A program made the translations under genes and the position numbers. Positions 51,982 through 64,000 of a stretch of 64,000 nt of DNA are shown one piece after another. Positions within the stretch are counted from its first letter, which is position 1. Each line of letters starts with the position of its first letter. Origin of the DNA: Rhynochetos jubatus (lineage: Eukaryota > Chordata > Aves > Eurypygiformes > Rhynochetidae); NCBI GenBank assembly GCA_027574665.1, contig CM050657.1:26266700-26330699 (forward strand), read 5' to 3'. The notes under the pieces were generated by a model. It did not search any database. It was not told the DNA's origin and worked only from the letters and a program-made list of their open reading frames with translations.

Positions 51982-54900
51982 AAATCACATAGCTCAATCT
52001 GATCTGGACAAAGATAACACCTGTTAGGAACTATAATGTAACAGGCCGTATAATAATTCTATGCCACACTGCAGCGCAGAGTCTGAGGGTCTCTTCCACA
52101 TCCCATTTCTCTGTTTATATTCATCCAATATTCTCTAACCATGTTCTTTTAGATACTCCATACTTGGAGGGTGTGATATTTCATATTAAATTTACTTATT
52201 TAAAGATAGCTGGCCAGAGTTAAACCACGACAATGTTACATAGGATTTCTGATTTAGCAGGGTAATAAAAAAATTCTTCAAATAACACAACGTAAATATA
52301 AATATATAGCATTTGCAATATATATAGCAATTGTACTACTGAGTTCAATCACAATCCTAATGTGATTCCCATGACCATTCCATAGAATATGCTCACCATC
52401 ACAACGTTGGACACCCGCAGTCGCCAGGACTGAAAACGTAGGTTGAAGCCAGCTTAAATACATTGTTTTCTTCAGGTTTTATACCATATGTTGCGCTGAG
52501 CCACAAATTCACTTCCCTCATGCTAGTTTGGCTAACTCAGGGAGACCTTCACACTCTTTTACTGAACGTGGGGAGTTTATCTAAAGCAAAGGTCAACCTC
52601 CAGACCCCTTTAGTGCTGTGATAAAGTCATTGCAGCAGCTGTGGTCAGTCATATCCTGCATTATTCCTGGAGCTTCACAGGTACATTACCCCAGCCCACC
52701 TCCTCTGAGCTTTCTTCCATTTCAGGGGTGTACTGGTCAGTCACACGGCTCACAATCACTGCCTCTCAAGATACAGAGTACCACTTTCTCCAGGGCAAGT
52801 CAAAATAGGGGAGGAAGGCTGGGCAGCTTCCAACCTCTCAAGGAATGAAATTATCTGGAGCAAATGACCACTTGTATCATCTGCTTCATTAAAGAAAATT
52901 GTGGGTCTGCTGTGTCCTTTTACAACACTTTAAGGAGTTTACCAAACATTGTGTGAATGGTTCACAGAGCACAATCTGTTTCATGCCAGTTGCAGACACA
53001 GAAAGGTGTTACTGGACACCAGGAATCCTTCAGTCACATTGTGACTTGGGTCAGAAATATTTTTTCACAACCAAGAAGAATCATTCTTGGTAAAATAAGG
53101 TTGTTAGAGCCATGACTTGCAGACTGTTTAGGGCTCTGCCTAACAAGTTTTGAGTCTTAATCTGGCTGTGTTAGGTACAGAGACGTGGATTTCAGGATAG
53201 CAGAATACCAATTGCTGAATGAACAAGTTATGCACCAACAGAAGATATGACCACGTAGTGACAAAAGCTTTTGTACACATCTCTCTGTCACTAGCAAACA
53301 CACCTTCCAGTTAAAACACTTCTGTGCAACAGCAGAATAAAACTGTAGGGGCTTTCACCACCATGACTTTTCCAGTGACTCTGCCTCCAGCTGCACCCAG
53401 ATGTTGCTGAAGCCTCTCACACTGTCTCAGGGTGACAGCACATGGAAGAAGGCAAACATGACTGCCAGATAACTCTGGCATTCCCATGGGCAAATGCAAC
53501 TCAGAGCATCACCATGAGTATATTAATGCAGGTGACTTTGTGAGTAGTCCCACAGCAGACAACGTGTCTACTCAAAAGAGTAGGGTTATTTAATCAGTTG
53601 CGGAATTTCACAAGTATGTTTACAGTTGGAAGTCAGGAATGGGACAGTTAGGAGAGAGCTCGGCAATCAATTCATTTTGCATCATTCCAGAACTCCTGCT
53701 AAAGCCAGGGTCTGACCTGTAGCAGCCCCAATCAGGTGGGAATGCTCTAACTGTCATCACTCAGGCCCTGAGCAGTGCCAGGCATGGCAAAGGAAGGCTT
53801 CCCTTTGACAGTAGCAGTCCCTGGGACTTTGACCCCAGAAAAACCCTGACAAAGCTTAAACTGTACAGCTTACAAGGTGTAATTCAAGATGCAGCTCCTT
53901 GTTTCCCCTAGTTTATTAGCTAGGACAATGGCATATTCTCTTTGTTGATGACCTCTCAGGACTAGCCTGCTTTAGGAAGTTGTACTGATCGGTATGAAGG
54001 AAGAGAGATTACACGTCTTCCTCCTGGAATCCATACATGGATCACAGGGGGAAAAAAAAAAAAGAGGAAAAAAAATACTTAAAGGCAAACAAGATCCGTT
54101 TAGGGCAGGACAAATTATATGTTTGCACATTAACATGCCCTCAACAGAAATGTTCTTAATCAGCAGCATACACACACTTGGACAGAGGGATGCTATGTTG
54201 ATAAAAATAAATACTGAACTACAGTTCTTGGCTCATTTCTATACATAGTATATTCCAGTTCCCTTTGATCAGTCACACTGTTCAAGGTGCAGTTGTGGTG
54301 GTTTGAGGCTTTTTCCCCCCAAACCCAAGAAAAAGAAAAGAAGTTACTGAATCACAGGAGTTTTAGAAACTAGCAACTGCATACTGGTGTGTTTGTGCCA
54401 GCCAAAGCACATAAATCATAACAATTGTTCTTTCCCCACCCACTGGATGTTTTCCACATTCTGGGTTTCCTTCTCATTTTCACCCTCCTTAGTCTTTCTT
54501 TATCCTACTGCTACTATTCTCCTAACGAGTAAGGACTTTGTCCAACTTCTTGGAAAAAGTCACCTTCTGGATCTCCTCCCTTTGTTCTGCTCTTACTTTA
54601 ATTGTCAGCTTTTCCCACCCTCGTGACTTTCACGTACTCGATTTTTTTCCTCCACCCAGAAAACTTGTTTCCGCAATCACCCTTCCTTTGGAAAAAGCTT
54701 CCTAGAGTTTATCATCGGCCATTGCACCGAACAGTTATTTGTTAGACCATGGAATTTAGTAGGAGAAACTGAGTTCTGCTTTTCATATGGTTGGATTGTT
54801 TGGGTTTTCCTGGGGGATTTTAATTGTAGACTCACAAAGACATAGTAGCCTATTAAATGCTACAGAATAACCTGGAAAGCCTAATAAGACATCCACGTTG

Positions 54901-55029
54901 TCTATTTTATCATATAAAGCAGTTTATATCACCTTCTTTCCTATAATAACCAATATTATAGCTGTACTTGTAGCATGCAGCTTGGCACACAGCAAGCGAA
55001 GAGCCCTGTTTGCAGCTAAGAGACATACA

Positions 55030-55380
55030 GCTCTATATGCATAAAAGAAGATGCAGCAGCTGTCAGGGCTGCAGGGCAGGCTATTTGTCACACTGGGGTT
55101 TGTGACAGTGGATCAGTGACCCTATGTGCCAGGCCTATGTCCCCACCGGTGGACAGCCTCTTTTCTGACAGGGCTCCTAAGACCCCTTCATCTCTCCTCA
55201 GACTAAGCAATGGACCACTGGAGAGCAGCGTATAGGGAACGCTACCTGATGAACCTGACTCAATGACCAGCCTTTATCTGGTATGATCTGGGAGAAAGGG
55301 CTATAGGAACGTACCTGCCCTGCTCTGCTCCCTGTTGTAGCTTTTATGACAGTCATCTCATTTCAAATAAATTTGTTATA
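55030..55380 (+). other. LTR-like patch with TATA and poly-A motifs (uncertain)
   Basis: A GC-richer block starts just after TATATGCATAAAAG (about 55035-55049) and ends near TTTCAAATAAATTTG (about 55360-55374), about 330 bp apart on the plus strand. That spacing and composition resemble the promoter-to-polyadenylation part of an LTR or a short single-exon transcript. No terminal TG/CA, duplication or family match was found. Confidence 0.15.
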
Positions 55381-56250
55381 GCAGAAAGATATCTCAAAAG
55401 AGCATTTCCTGCAGTTTTCAATCAGGTTGAGGAAAGGCGGCTGTCATGAGACCTGATTCTGGGAAGGGCTACATCATGGTATCTCCTTATTAGACCTGGG
55501 AATGCACAGAAACTTTATAAAAGCCCAGCCATAGGAAAGATTCCTGCTTCTCAGATACCAAAGGAAGAGCAAGACACTTGTGCAGGAAGCTGTAGGATGA
55601 TACTCCATAAGGAATGAGGCTTTCCTAGTGTCAGTACTCAAATAATTGCATGATTGCAATTGGTGCCTGAACCAATTGCCTGAAAGTTCAAAAGAAAAAA
55701 AAAAAAAGGTTCAAAGTTAATATTGTATCTCATGAGGTTCTCACTGTCAAAATACAAAATTCGGTTTTAGATCAAAATAATTTGTGCCAAGCTGAAAATA
55801 ACCTTTTTGATTTTAGGACATTTAAGAGAACACACTTTCTTATTCACATCTAAATTGACAGTGAAAGTGGAATTCTGAAATTGTGCTTTCTTTTATCTGA
55901 AACCATTTGCCTATTTTGACCCTACCTCAGTAACTACTATTGTTCTCCTTGAACTTTTATTCAGCAAAATCCCACAGGTCTTTATATTTTGTACAGCTCT
56001 GTTTCACAGTTTCTGAAAAGAGCTGTTCTCAGTACATTCACTAGTGCCTCACTGGCCATTTTATCCTATAGACTGAGACAAAAAATATCCACGATACAAC
56101 TTCTGAGGGTGAAGAAACTGCCATGTTTGACCTCCACAATCAGCAAACAGGAAAACAGAAAGGGATCTTAGGATGAGCTTTTCAGTGCGCATTCTTCATC
56201 CAGTGCTACCAATTCCACTTTAGATCACACGGAGGCAAACGTTAAAGCCC

Positions 56251-56580
56251 GTAAAATCTCTCATCTTTATCTCCTGCCTTGTTTTTTCTTTCCTCTGTTC
56301 ACAATAGCAGCTTCCCCAGTGTGGGATAATTCCCTATAAAGATCTATCTTGCTCTCTGTGTCCTGTGTTGTTTTTCTCCCTTTTCACACAACAAGCATCC
56401 CTTGAGTGGAATAATGCCCTGTAAAAGCTTAATAGTACATGTGCTACATGATGTCTATTTGTGTTTTAAATGCCTTTCCTAGAATGGTATAATACCTAGT
56501 AAAAATCTGTCCTGTCTGCATGGTTGTTTTCTGATACCAGTGAATTCTGCATCTGAGCAGCGTCAGATCCTTGTAAATGG
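56251..56580 (+). repeat. Diverged tandem array, period about 85 bp
   Basis: The word (A/G)TAAA followed by a TCT- or CTT-like word recurs at 56251, 56336, 56421 and 56499, with a weaker copy at 56573, giving spacings of 85, 85, 78 and 74 bp. A second anchor, (G/T)ATAAT or GAATAAT before a CC-rich word, sits at 56326, 56411 and 56489 (spacings 85 and 78). The first two units are both 85 bp and align end to end without gaps, sharing a TCCTG-TTGTTTTT block and a CCC-(A/G)-TAAA boundary. Later units are shorter and more diverged. This looks like an old tandem duplication rather than a young satellite. I do not recognise the unit. Confidence 0.65.
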
Positions 56581-59500
56581 AAGTGTCATAAAAATAGGTA
56601 CTAATACCATGAAAACAAACAATACTCCGAAATGTTTCTCCTTAATTTGTAGAACAAACTGTGCCGATAAGAATAGGTGGTATTCTGCACAAACCACCAC
56701 TAGTGGCAAGTAGGAGACAAGGTGTACTAAGAATTTGGGGGCAGACATTCAAATAATGTGGCTATACAAAGGTCACACCTACTCTCATCCCAGTTTGTGC
56801 AAGTAATAATAAGCAAAAATCAAACACAGGGTTGTGTTTACTCCACCCAGAGTGCAGGGGAGAAAAGAAGAAGGTTTGGTCTGGGATAGCTATTTCTATC
56901 TGCTATCTTCTCCAGCCTGCTGTTCAGGGAACAGAAAAATTAAGTGGTAGGGCTGTACACAGACAGCTCTCCATAATCCAGGGTAGCAGGAAGCCTGGAT
57001 ACAGTAGATAATGCAAAAGCATGAACAATATAGGTGCTACATTCTGCAGAACATGATGCTGAGACCCCAGACAAGCTGAGCTCCACCAAAGCTGCTGAGC
57101 GCCTGCTCAGCTAGTTCTCATATCGTGTTCATTCCACTTTGCTTTTTCCCATTCTCTCCATCAGCACTATGCATGCTCGTTTTCTTTTTAGCTAAAACCC
57201 CTTCATCACCCACAAGTGTAAAAAAAGCCAAGTCCCAGCAATACTGGAGTTTGATGATCATTTTTAGTTACACGTTGCTGCTTTATATATTTTCTGTGGC
57301 AAATCAGCATTTATTCAGAAGTAATTTTCTGGTCTAAACTAATGAGCAATGAGTGTGACAAATACTGCTGTTAGTGATTGTGCATTTTAAGGCAATTTTA
57401 GAGTGCATGATCTCTGTGGGAATAGCCAAGCACATTTTGCTCCTCATATATATAACTTCGAGTCTCAGTGATAAAGTCCCATTAAAGATATCCTACCCTT
57501 TTGACTGGGGGTTTTATCTTTCCTAATGTAATGCTAGTGGCCCTGATGCAATGTGGATGTCCTTGGACTGATTTAATTGGGCGGAAACCTTTGAAATATG
57601 CCACAGGCTAATTCACTTTGAGGGTTAAAACAATGAATCCCTGTAGAAAATAATATATTAGTGGGTAAAAAGATGAATTAATGGCAGTACTGGAATATCA
57701 TCTCTACAGCAACCAGAACAGCTGAATTAATAACATACCCAGGTTTTATTATGGCTGGAGAATTACAGCTATGATGACACTATGAGTAGCTCAGCCTTCC
57801 CCTTTATTGGACCTTTGTAGACACGGTAATCCTTTGGTCCCTGGAGAATTTGTTCACTCATGATGATCAAGCAAGGTTACTTCATTTCCATGATCATCTC
57901 CTCCCTCAACCACCTCTCTCACGCACGCATTTCTCCCCCTCCTTCCCTTCTCTCCTTCAAGGTCACACACAGGTCACACACCAAATATCTATGTTATACC
58001 TGGATTCATGCAAATCAGTAGATTGCAATTTGGCTGCCCTAACTTCAAATCATAGTTTTCAAGGAAATAAATGAGCTCTCGTCCTGCCCACAAAAAAAAA
58101 AAAAGTTTCTTGCAATAAATTTAGAGGCATTACGAATCCTTTGTAAGTAATACTAAGAAATCAGGAGGCAAACTCTCCTGCCATGTGCCTTGGTAAAAAG
58201 CTGGGATGGTTCTTGTACAATCAGGTGAAGGATACCAAATTTACGCTGGAGTAAGAGTGGGCAGACTGCACAGTGTGTTTCTATTTTTTTAATCTAATGA
58301 CGTTCAACAAAGAGGTCTCCATGTGTGCATCTGACACTGGAATATTTATCTTCCTGTACTTTTTTCTACAGCAAGAATTTCAGGGGGAAAATCCTTCAAC
58401 CACAGCATTATCTTCAGTTGGCTAAGTGCTTCTCTGATTGATACAAGTGCCATCTTGTATCACACAACCAGGGAGACATTTTTACCAGTATGTCTAGTTC
58501 TTGCAAGTGCAGGATGAGGCTGTTGAATACTACAAACCTCAGCTAATGTTATCTGTCACTTTGGTCAAGAACATTAGACGATTGCTCTATGAAAATTGGT
58601 TCAAACACCACAGGAAAAAAAAAAAAAACCAACACACAAAAAAAACCCACCCCACACCAAACCTCAAGAATCTTAAGAGGATTTGATTAAATTGAGAGAC
58701 CGAAGGGGTAAAAGGTTATTTACCACTTATTAAATCTTTTTGTTTCTGTCTTTTGGAGAAGTTAAGGGCTTTTGGTGGAACTAAGGGGACCCAAGATTCT
58801 TGGCTGGTTTGGGTTTTGGGGTATTTTTCTAATTAGAAGAAGAAATTGTTTAGTCTGTTTAGGAATTTGTGTAACTACTTTTGACCAGCTCAGAATCATA
58901 ATCTGAGCTGGACAGAGCAGTAGGCAGAATCACCATTCAGCTTCCAAGTCCCTGGAAGAACCTGACAGGAAAAGGAGGGAAAAAGCCTGTAAAAAACAGC
59001 AGAGGCAGTGGTGGAAGGAAATGAAAAGGAGAGGTAAGGCTTGACCTTTAAAGCTAAAATTACTTTCCACCACAGTCAAACCCTTTTTTACCACACACGC
59101 AATGATCACTTGGCCGCATTCGCTGGGTATTTCTATTCTATTTCATACACACTTCCTGTAAATGGGGATTAGGCTATTTCAATCATGACCTGCTCACATA
59201 ACAATTACTCAGGCAAAAGAACTATTAAAATCAATGGGAGAGTTTGGCCCATTTAGAGAATGCAGAATAAAATCTATCACTGCTGGCATTTTCCTAAACC
59301 TATGTTGTTATGGGGACTGAAAGGAGTCTTTTACTGTGCAGGATTTCTTAGGGGATAATCTCATCTGTAACAGACTGCTGTGCTAGGAACTGATCAAAAT
59401 GACTTGGGCAAAAGCCATGCCTAGAGGTCTCAGGGCGAGAGCATGGAGCTTGGTTTGGCTCTAGGCTTTTTCAGATGTCACCAACTTCTCTGCACCTGCT

Positions 59501-62500
59501 TCCTACTGGGCTTGCTAACTAACATTGGTACTTCTTCAGAGAGGAAACGGTGTTTGTCTACACTACAAACAGGTGTGAGTTTGGAACATGCACGGACATA
59601 ACCGAAGTAGCACCTACAGGAAAAAAAGATCTAGGGGGTAATAACAGTATAATAAAAAAAAAGCCACTCTGAAACGCAACAGCTAGAAATTAATAATTCA
59701 GTTAATTGAGACTAGAACTAAATTAGCTTCTGTATTTAAAAATATGCATTTAAGTCATTAGAAAATGTTACCAGAGGAATGGTTTCGTTTCTCAGTCACT
59801 TAGGTCTTTGAACTCTTTATATTTGAATATGTTTCCAGTACATTTCCCCATGCACAAATCTTTTCAGATACAGTATCACTCAAACAGAAGTGGTAATCCT
59901 GACGCCAAAACTGCCACTGTGGGTGCTCTGACCTACATCGACACGTTCTCTTCTTAACCTCAGAGACTAAGAATTTCCCAATTAATTCTTGATTGAAGTT
60001 GCAGAGACCAAGTAGGAAAACATGCTATCAAAATATTTATGGTTGACTTTGTAGATTGACAGTGCCTCACATTTCATGTAACTCTCTGAATTCAGGGTGT
60101 TTACACTGAACACTGCCTTAGTAAACCTCCTCATCAGTCACCTACAGCCATACAAGGAAATATCTCATTTCACTTTGCAAATAGATGTATGCGAGACTGA
60201 AAATCACATTAGAATTGATGATAGCACCGGGCCCAACAGAGAGAGAGAGACTGAATAGAAGAATTGCCGCCCATTTGAGATAGGGCAAAAACGTCATCCT
60301 TGGCTATTATAAACACTGCTTGTGTCAAAGCCATGAAATTATATACCTTGAGCAGAAATGTGAGTTGTTATGAATCTGCCCCAGGCCAGTACGCTATGAA
60401 CAGCACATTGTCAGTGTTGTGAGTGTAGCAGGAGCCGGTAATCTTCAGAGATTACAGGTGAGGGGGCAGGCCTGCCATTTTAAACTAACAAAATGCACGT
60501 TGTCCTTAGCTTACAGTTCTTCACAAACACTACCCTACATTCATTTTCAAGCCATTGTAAATTGGACCCCCAAAATCAGGTTTTCTTTGAGGTTTAAGGG
60601 TTGAGTTATTGGCATTCCTCAGGGGAACAGGCTACTAAACCTCGGCATCAGTAATCTGGAGTGTTTTGCATGCTGTTTTCAGATCAGCTAGTTTGTCTAA
60701 TGAATGAGATGTGAAATGAGTTCCTAGAGCTCAGGAGAAAGCTGACGGAGGATTTCTCAGTCTCTCTGAAACTCAGAGCATTAACCCTGCATATGCTATT
60801 TTATGTCAGTGTGTAACAAACACCTAGACAAACCAATCCATCACCAAACCTTCTGCAAAGCATTAGCAGCCAAAAGCAAGGGAAAAGGCAAGACGTCTGG
60901 TTTTTGAATTCCAAGAATTTTTAAGGAAAATAAAGGTTGGCACATGAAGCTTTTGCCAGCGTAAGAGTATCTACTGGGGCTTCTGTGCTGAGCAAAGCCC
61001 CGTACAAACACAATGTAAGATATCCCTAGGGTTATAGGTTGTTGCAATCCCAGAGCCATGCACCAGATAAACTGGCAAATGCGCTTTTTTGCTGGTATAG
61101 AGTCCAGACTGTGTCTGTGCGCCTGTGCGGGCATGCCAGTATTGCTAAAGACATCGAAGGCACTTGAAACTATTTTCAAATACCACAGTCTGAACCTTCG
61201 CCACAGCTCCTCATTGCAGGAGCTGAATGAGGACTCAGATTAAAGAAAAAATAAAATGTCTCAGTTGCAAACTGCAAATGCTTTGTCACTTATTTGCATA
61301 CATAAATGTAGAGCAGAGCATGTGGGTGCCACCCTAATATAAATGTTTCTTATAAGCTATAACAACATCATGATTTCCATATATAATGTCCCATATATAA
61401 GCACTGAAGAGTTTCTCCACAAATTCCCAGGCCTGCCCCTACCAGCCACGCTGGGCTTTTCCCTTCTCATGCAAATACAGTACAAGAAGGGTGTGAGCAG
61501 AGCAGGCAGCAGCAGTAGAAAGATTCCCCAGGCCAAACTGGAACACCACTGACATCTGTGACAACCCCAGCTTTAGGCCTGCCATGCTCTTTGCTATTCA
61601 GCTGAAGACGCACATCGTGTAAGAGAAGGTGGGACCCACTGTTGGTTCTCTCTCCAGAGCTAATACAGTTGAGAAGGATGAAGAGTCCAGAGAATTCACA
61701 GGCCACAAATAACGGGAGATGCAAGATGTGGAAAAGGCTTATTGTTCTGGTAGAACAGGAAGAAAGCGGGCTTTCAAAAATCAGAATGGCGCAAGCTTTC
61801 AGAGAAAAGGGAGGGAAAAGCTGATATTACTGCTGCCACAAGTGTTGTGCTTCTTTCTAATTAGCAGAGAAATTGTTATCATTAAACGCCATCAGTCATG
61901 TTTATGCATTGATATTTCCAGATAAGTGAGATGCCCCCCCTTTCTGGACGCTATAAAAAAAAAAATGAGATTGTATCTTCACAATAATATAGATGTTTAA
62001 GGAGAAGTTTCTCAAACAGCAGAGGGATGACTAAAACCTAACAAAATCCTTCACTAAAACAAAGCTGGATCAAAAGCATAGCATTCAGAGCCAACAGTGA
62101 TCAGCACTTTCAAAAAGCGCAAGCAACAAGAACTGCAGCTGCTCAGAAGGCTCCCAGTACCTCAGTCTCTCAAGGTTCACATTAGAGATTCTCCTGTGGC
62201 TAAAAGTCTTAGGATTTAGCGAGCTGCATTCTGATAGGGAGCTCAAGGAGAAACAAATCACATCATTTTGTGAGCAACTCTGAAACCAAATCCTGCGAGC
62301 ATCACCCATCGTTTGAACTCACTCACCACATAGTTCTGCAGCAAATAGCCTTTGTTGCTAAAGTCACAGTTAAATAGTGTTCCTATTTGTCATTTACACT
62401 TTATAGATATAAAGCAGTATAGATAAAAATCTGTTAGTACTGTACAGCACCCAACCACCATTCACTGGCAGTAATTAAATCCTGCTGTAAAACTGCTACA

Positions 62501-64000
62501 AATATTTCTCAAAAGCAGGAACAGATGTGTTGGGTTTTTTTGCAACCAAGCAATGGCGAAAATCTGACAAGCTCCATAAACCAAAGACGTGGGCACTTCA
62601 GAGAAGACTTCCTCTATGATTTTGCTACCATGCCGTCTCAATTTGCCAGCAATATTACAGAGATAAAACATGACCGTTTTCCAGTATTATTATTCTTGTC
62701 TTTAGTAACACAATAAGTGTCAGGGGAACTGTGGAGTAAAAGAAAATAATCATCGTAATAATGAGGCACAAGGCTTACAGATTTACATTTCTGTTTCCAA
62801 GCCATAATGAATTAGCACCATCACTCAGACTTAGTTACGATTCACAAATCATATCCTCATGTGGCTTTATAAACTATGATCGTCTAATTAATATTGGTAC
62901 TTATCAACATCTCCTGGTTATTCAGTACACCCATATTTTTTGGGTAGGTATTGAAATTCAATTACAGCACATGAGTTGTTCTAGGCAGTGCCCAAGCTGT
63001 GAGATAGTTAAATGTATTTGAGGTGGTGAGGTGTACATTTTGCATTTTCCTGGTTTCAGGCTGCTGCAAAGAGAACCTCAGTCTTTCCTTCAAAACACAT
63101 CACTAAGCCACCCTGAAGAATCGCTTTACAATAAAGCAAATCTCCCCTCCACTTCCAGAGTGTGTATATTCACCACAGAGTTGTCATGATAGCCTGTCAG
63201 TAGGGCGAGATGAAGAGAGCTATTTGATCTGCAGGGACGTAAATTGATAGCAGAGATACCACGTTCAATCAAGAGTCACGGTAGCGACTGGAAAGCAAAA
63301 TTCGCAATCGAGCTGGCTTTAATCCAGCAAAAAGCAGTTTAAACAAAGAGGGAGAAGATAGAGACCAGATTTCCAAGAATGCTCAGCACCCCTAACTGGG
63401 GTAATATTTTTAAAGAAACAGCTCGAATCTGAGATAGGCACCTGTAAAAACAAGGGGTTCTGCTCGGTGTCAAGAATTTATGAAAACTGGGCCACTTGAA
63501 CTAAATGTCTTAACAGCAGCTGAGCTGCCTAGAAAACCTGACACATAAATTACCCAGAAAATATAGTGCCTGCATAGGTTCCTTACTGAAAATCATGATG
63601 ACACCAGCTACCACTTATTTAAACCAGTGCATTTCATTATGTCAGGGCAATTGCTACCCTGGTACATATCTTATTAGCGCTTATTTATTATCAATGTTAA
63701 GGAGGTTAACTGCACTGTTATTTCCTCTGCTACTGGGCTTTATTGCATGTCTGAGGCACACAGTTCTGACTAAGCTCAGGCAGCAAAGGAAATAACGGAG
63801 GCCATGGCTTAACAATAAATATCCTCTGAAGGAATATACCCATCACATAGGGAAAAACAAAGCAAATTTCTTCTGAGGAATATCAAGAGAGGAAACCTAG
63901 AGCACCCACTCTGATGAGAGCTAGATGAATAACCCACAAAGGTTATTTATCCAAGAAATTGAATCTTTTTTCTGTGCAAAATATCTGTAGAGAGTGTGAT
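56581..64000. other. AT-rich intronic or intergenic DNA
   Basis: No supported genes. The stretch 57480-57780 has several TTAAT/AATTAA words in moderately complex sequence and could be a conserved non-coding element, but conservation cannot be seen from one genome. Also present are an A-rich/ACCC block near 58613-58650, an inverted repeat at 58885-58911 and (GA)n near 60238-60251. Open frames here are short and unremarkable. Confidence 0.5.
58885..58911. repeat. 10-bp inverted repeat
   Basis: CCAGCTCAGA and TCTGAGCTGG are perfect complements around a 7-nt spacer. No known element is attached. Confidence 0.75.

Larger units (their letters stand above)
49701..56250. other. AT-rich intronic or intergenic DNA
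   Basis: No supported genes. It contains an A19 run at 51752-51770, (AC)n at 51967-51981 and a GC-richer patch at 55030-55380. At 50010-50045 a strong acceptor-like run (CTACTTCTTCCTAG) is followed after 8 nt by GTGAGT on the plus strand, but nothing else suggests an exon. Confidence 0.5.

Noticed and set aside
58885..58971. Strong minus-strand acceptor at 58961 followed by an open stretch
   Set aside because: The acceptor is good but no adequate donor follows before the frame closes.
1..64000. Bacterial or phage features (operons, CRISPR, insertion sequences, rRNA or functional tRNA genes)
   Set aside because: None seen. Base composition, repeat types and lack of packed genes indicate vertebrate nuclear DNA.

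Overview
This is vertebrate nuclear DNA, most likely from a bird. It is AT-rich, has no bacterial-style gene packing, and carries repeats typical of avian genomes: the 3' end of a CR1 LINE (13667-13790, minus strand), a solo long terminal repeat of an avian endogenous retrovirus (11648-12659, minus strand) and a decayed ERV-L-like reverse transcriptase fragment (34437-34725, plus strand). The repeat families were recognised from memory of avian repeats. No database search was possible, so the bird call is good and anything finer (Neoaves or songbird) is inference.

Almost all of the window is intronic or intergenic. No complete protein gene can be supported. The best coding candidate is one internal exon on the minus strand (1790-1852): 63 nt, flanked by textbook splice sites, open in only one frame, and encoding a Ser-rich 21-residue peptide whose parent gene I do not recognise. 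If it is real, a minus-strand gene crosses the left end of the window and part of the rest may be its upstream introns. Four weaker exon-like segments on the same strand (1980-2034, 8074-8097, 11465-11509, 24415-24496) are recorded at low confidence. The open frames above about 120 codons look like chance or repeat-derived frames.

Layout. 1-11.6 kb: AT-rich DNA with the exon candidate, a pyrimidine tract near 4.3 kb and a 12-bp-arm palindrome at 8.5 kb. 11.6-12.7 kb: GC-rich solo LTR. 13.7 kb: CR1 tail. 14.5-15.0 kb: a small GC/CpG-rich patch holding an uninterrupted frame of 168 codons. 15-34 kb: featureless AT-rich DNA with homopolymers. 34.35-34.73 kb: a tRNA-like segment joined directly to the retroviral pol relic, which contains an in-frame 18-bp duplication. 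35-49 kb: AT-rich DNA with an A28 tract and short microsatellites. 49.3-49.7 and 55.0-55.4 kb: two GC-richer patches that may be unrecognised old repeats. 56.25-56.58 kb: a strongly diverged tandem array with a period of about 85 bp. 56.6-64 kb: AT-rich DNA.

I did not find a convincing new biological system. The items most worth checking are the diverged 85-bp array, the tRNA-like/pol junction and the orphan 63-nt exon.
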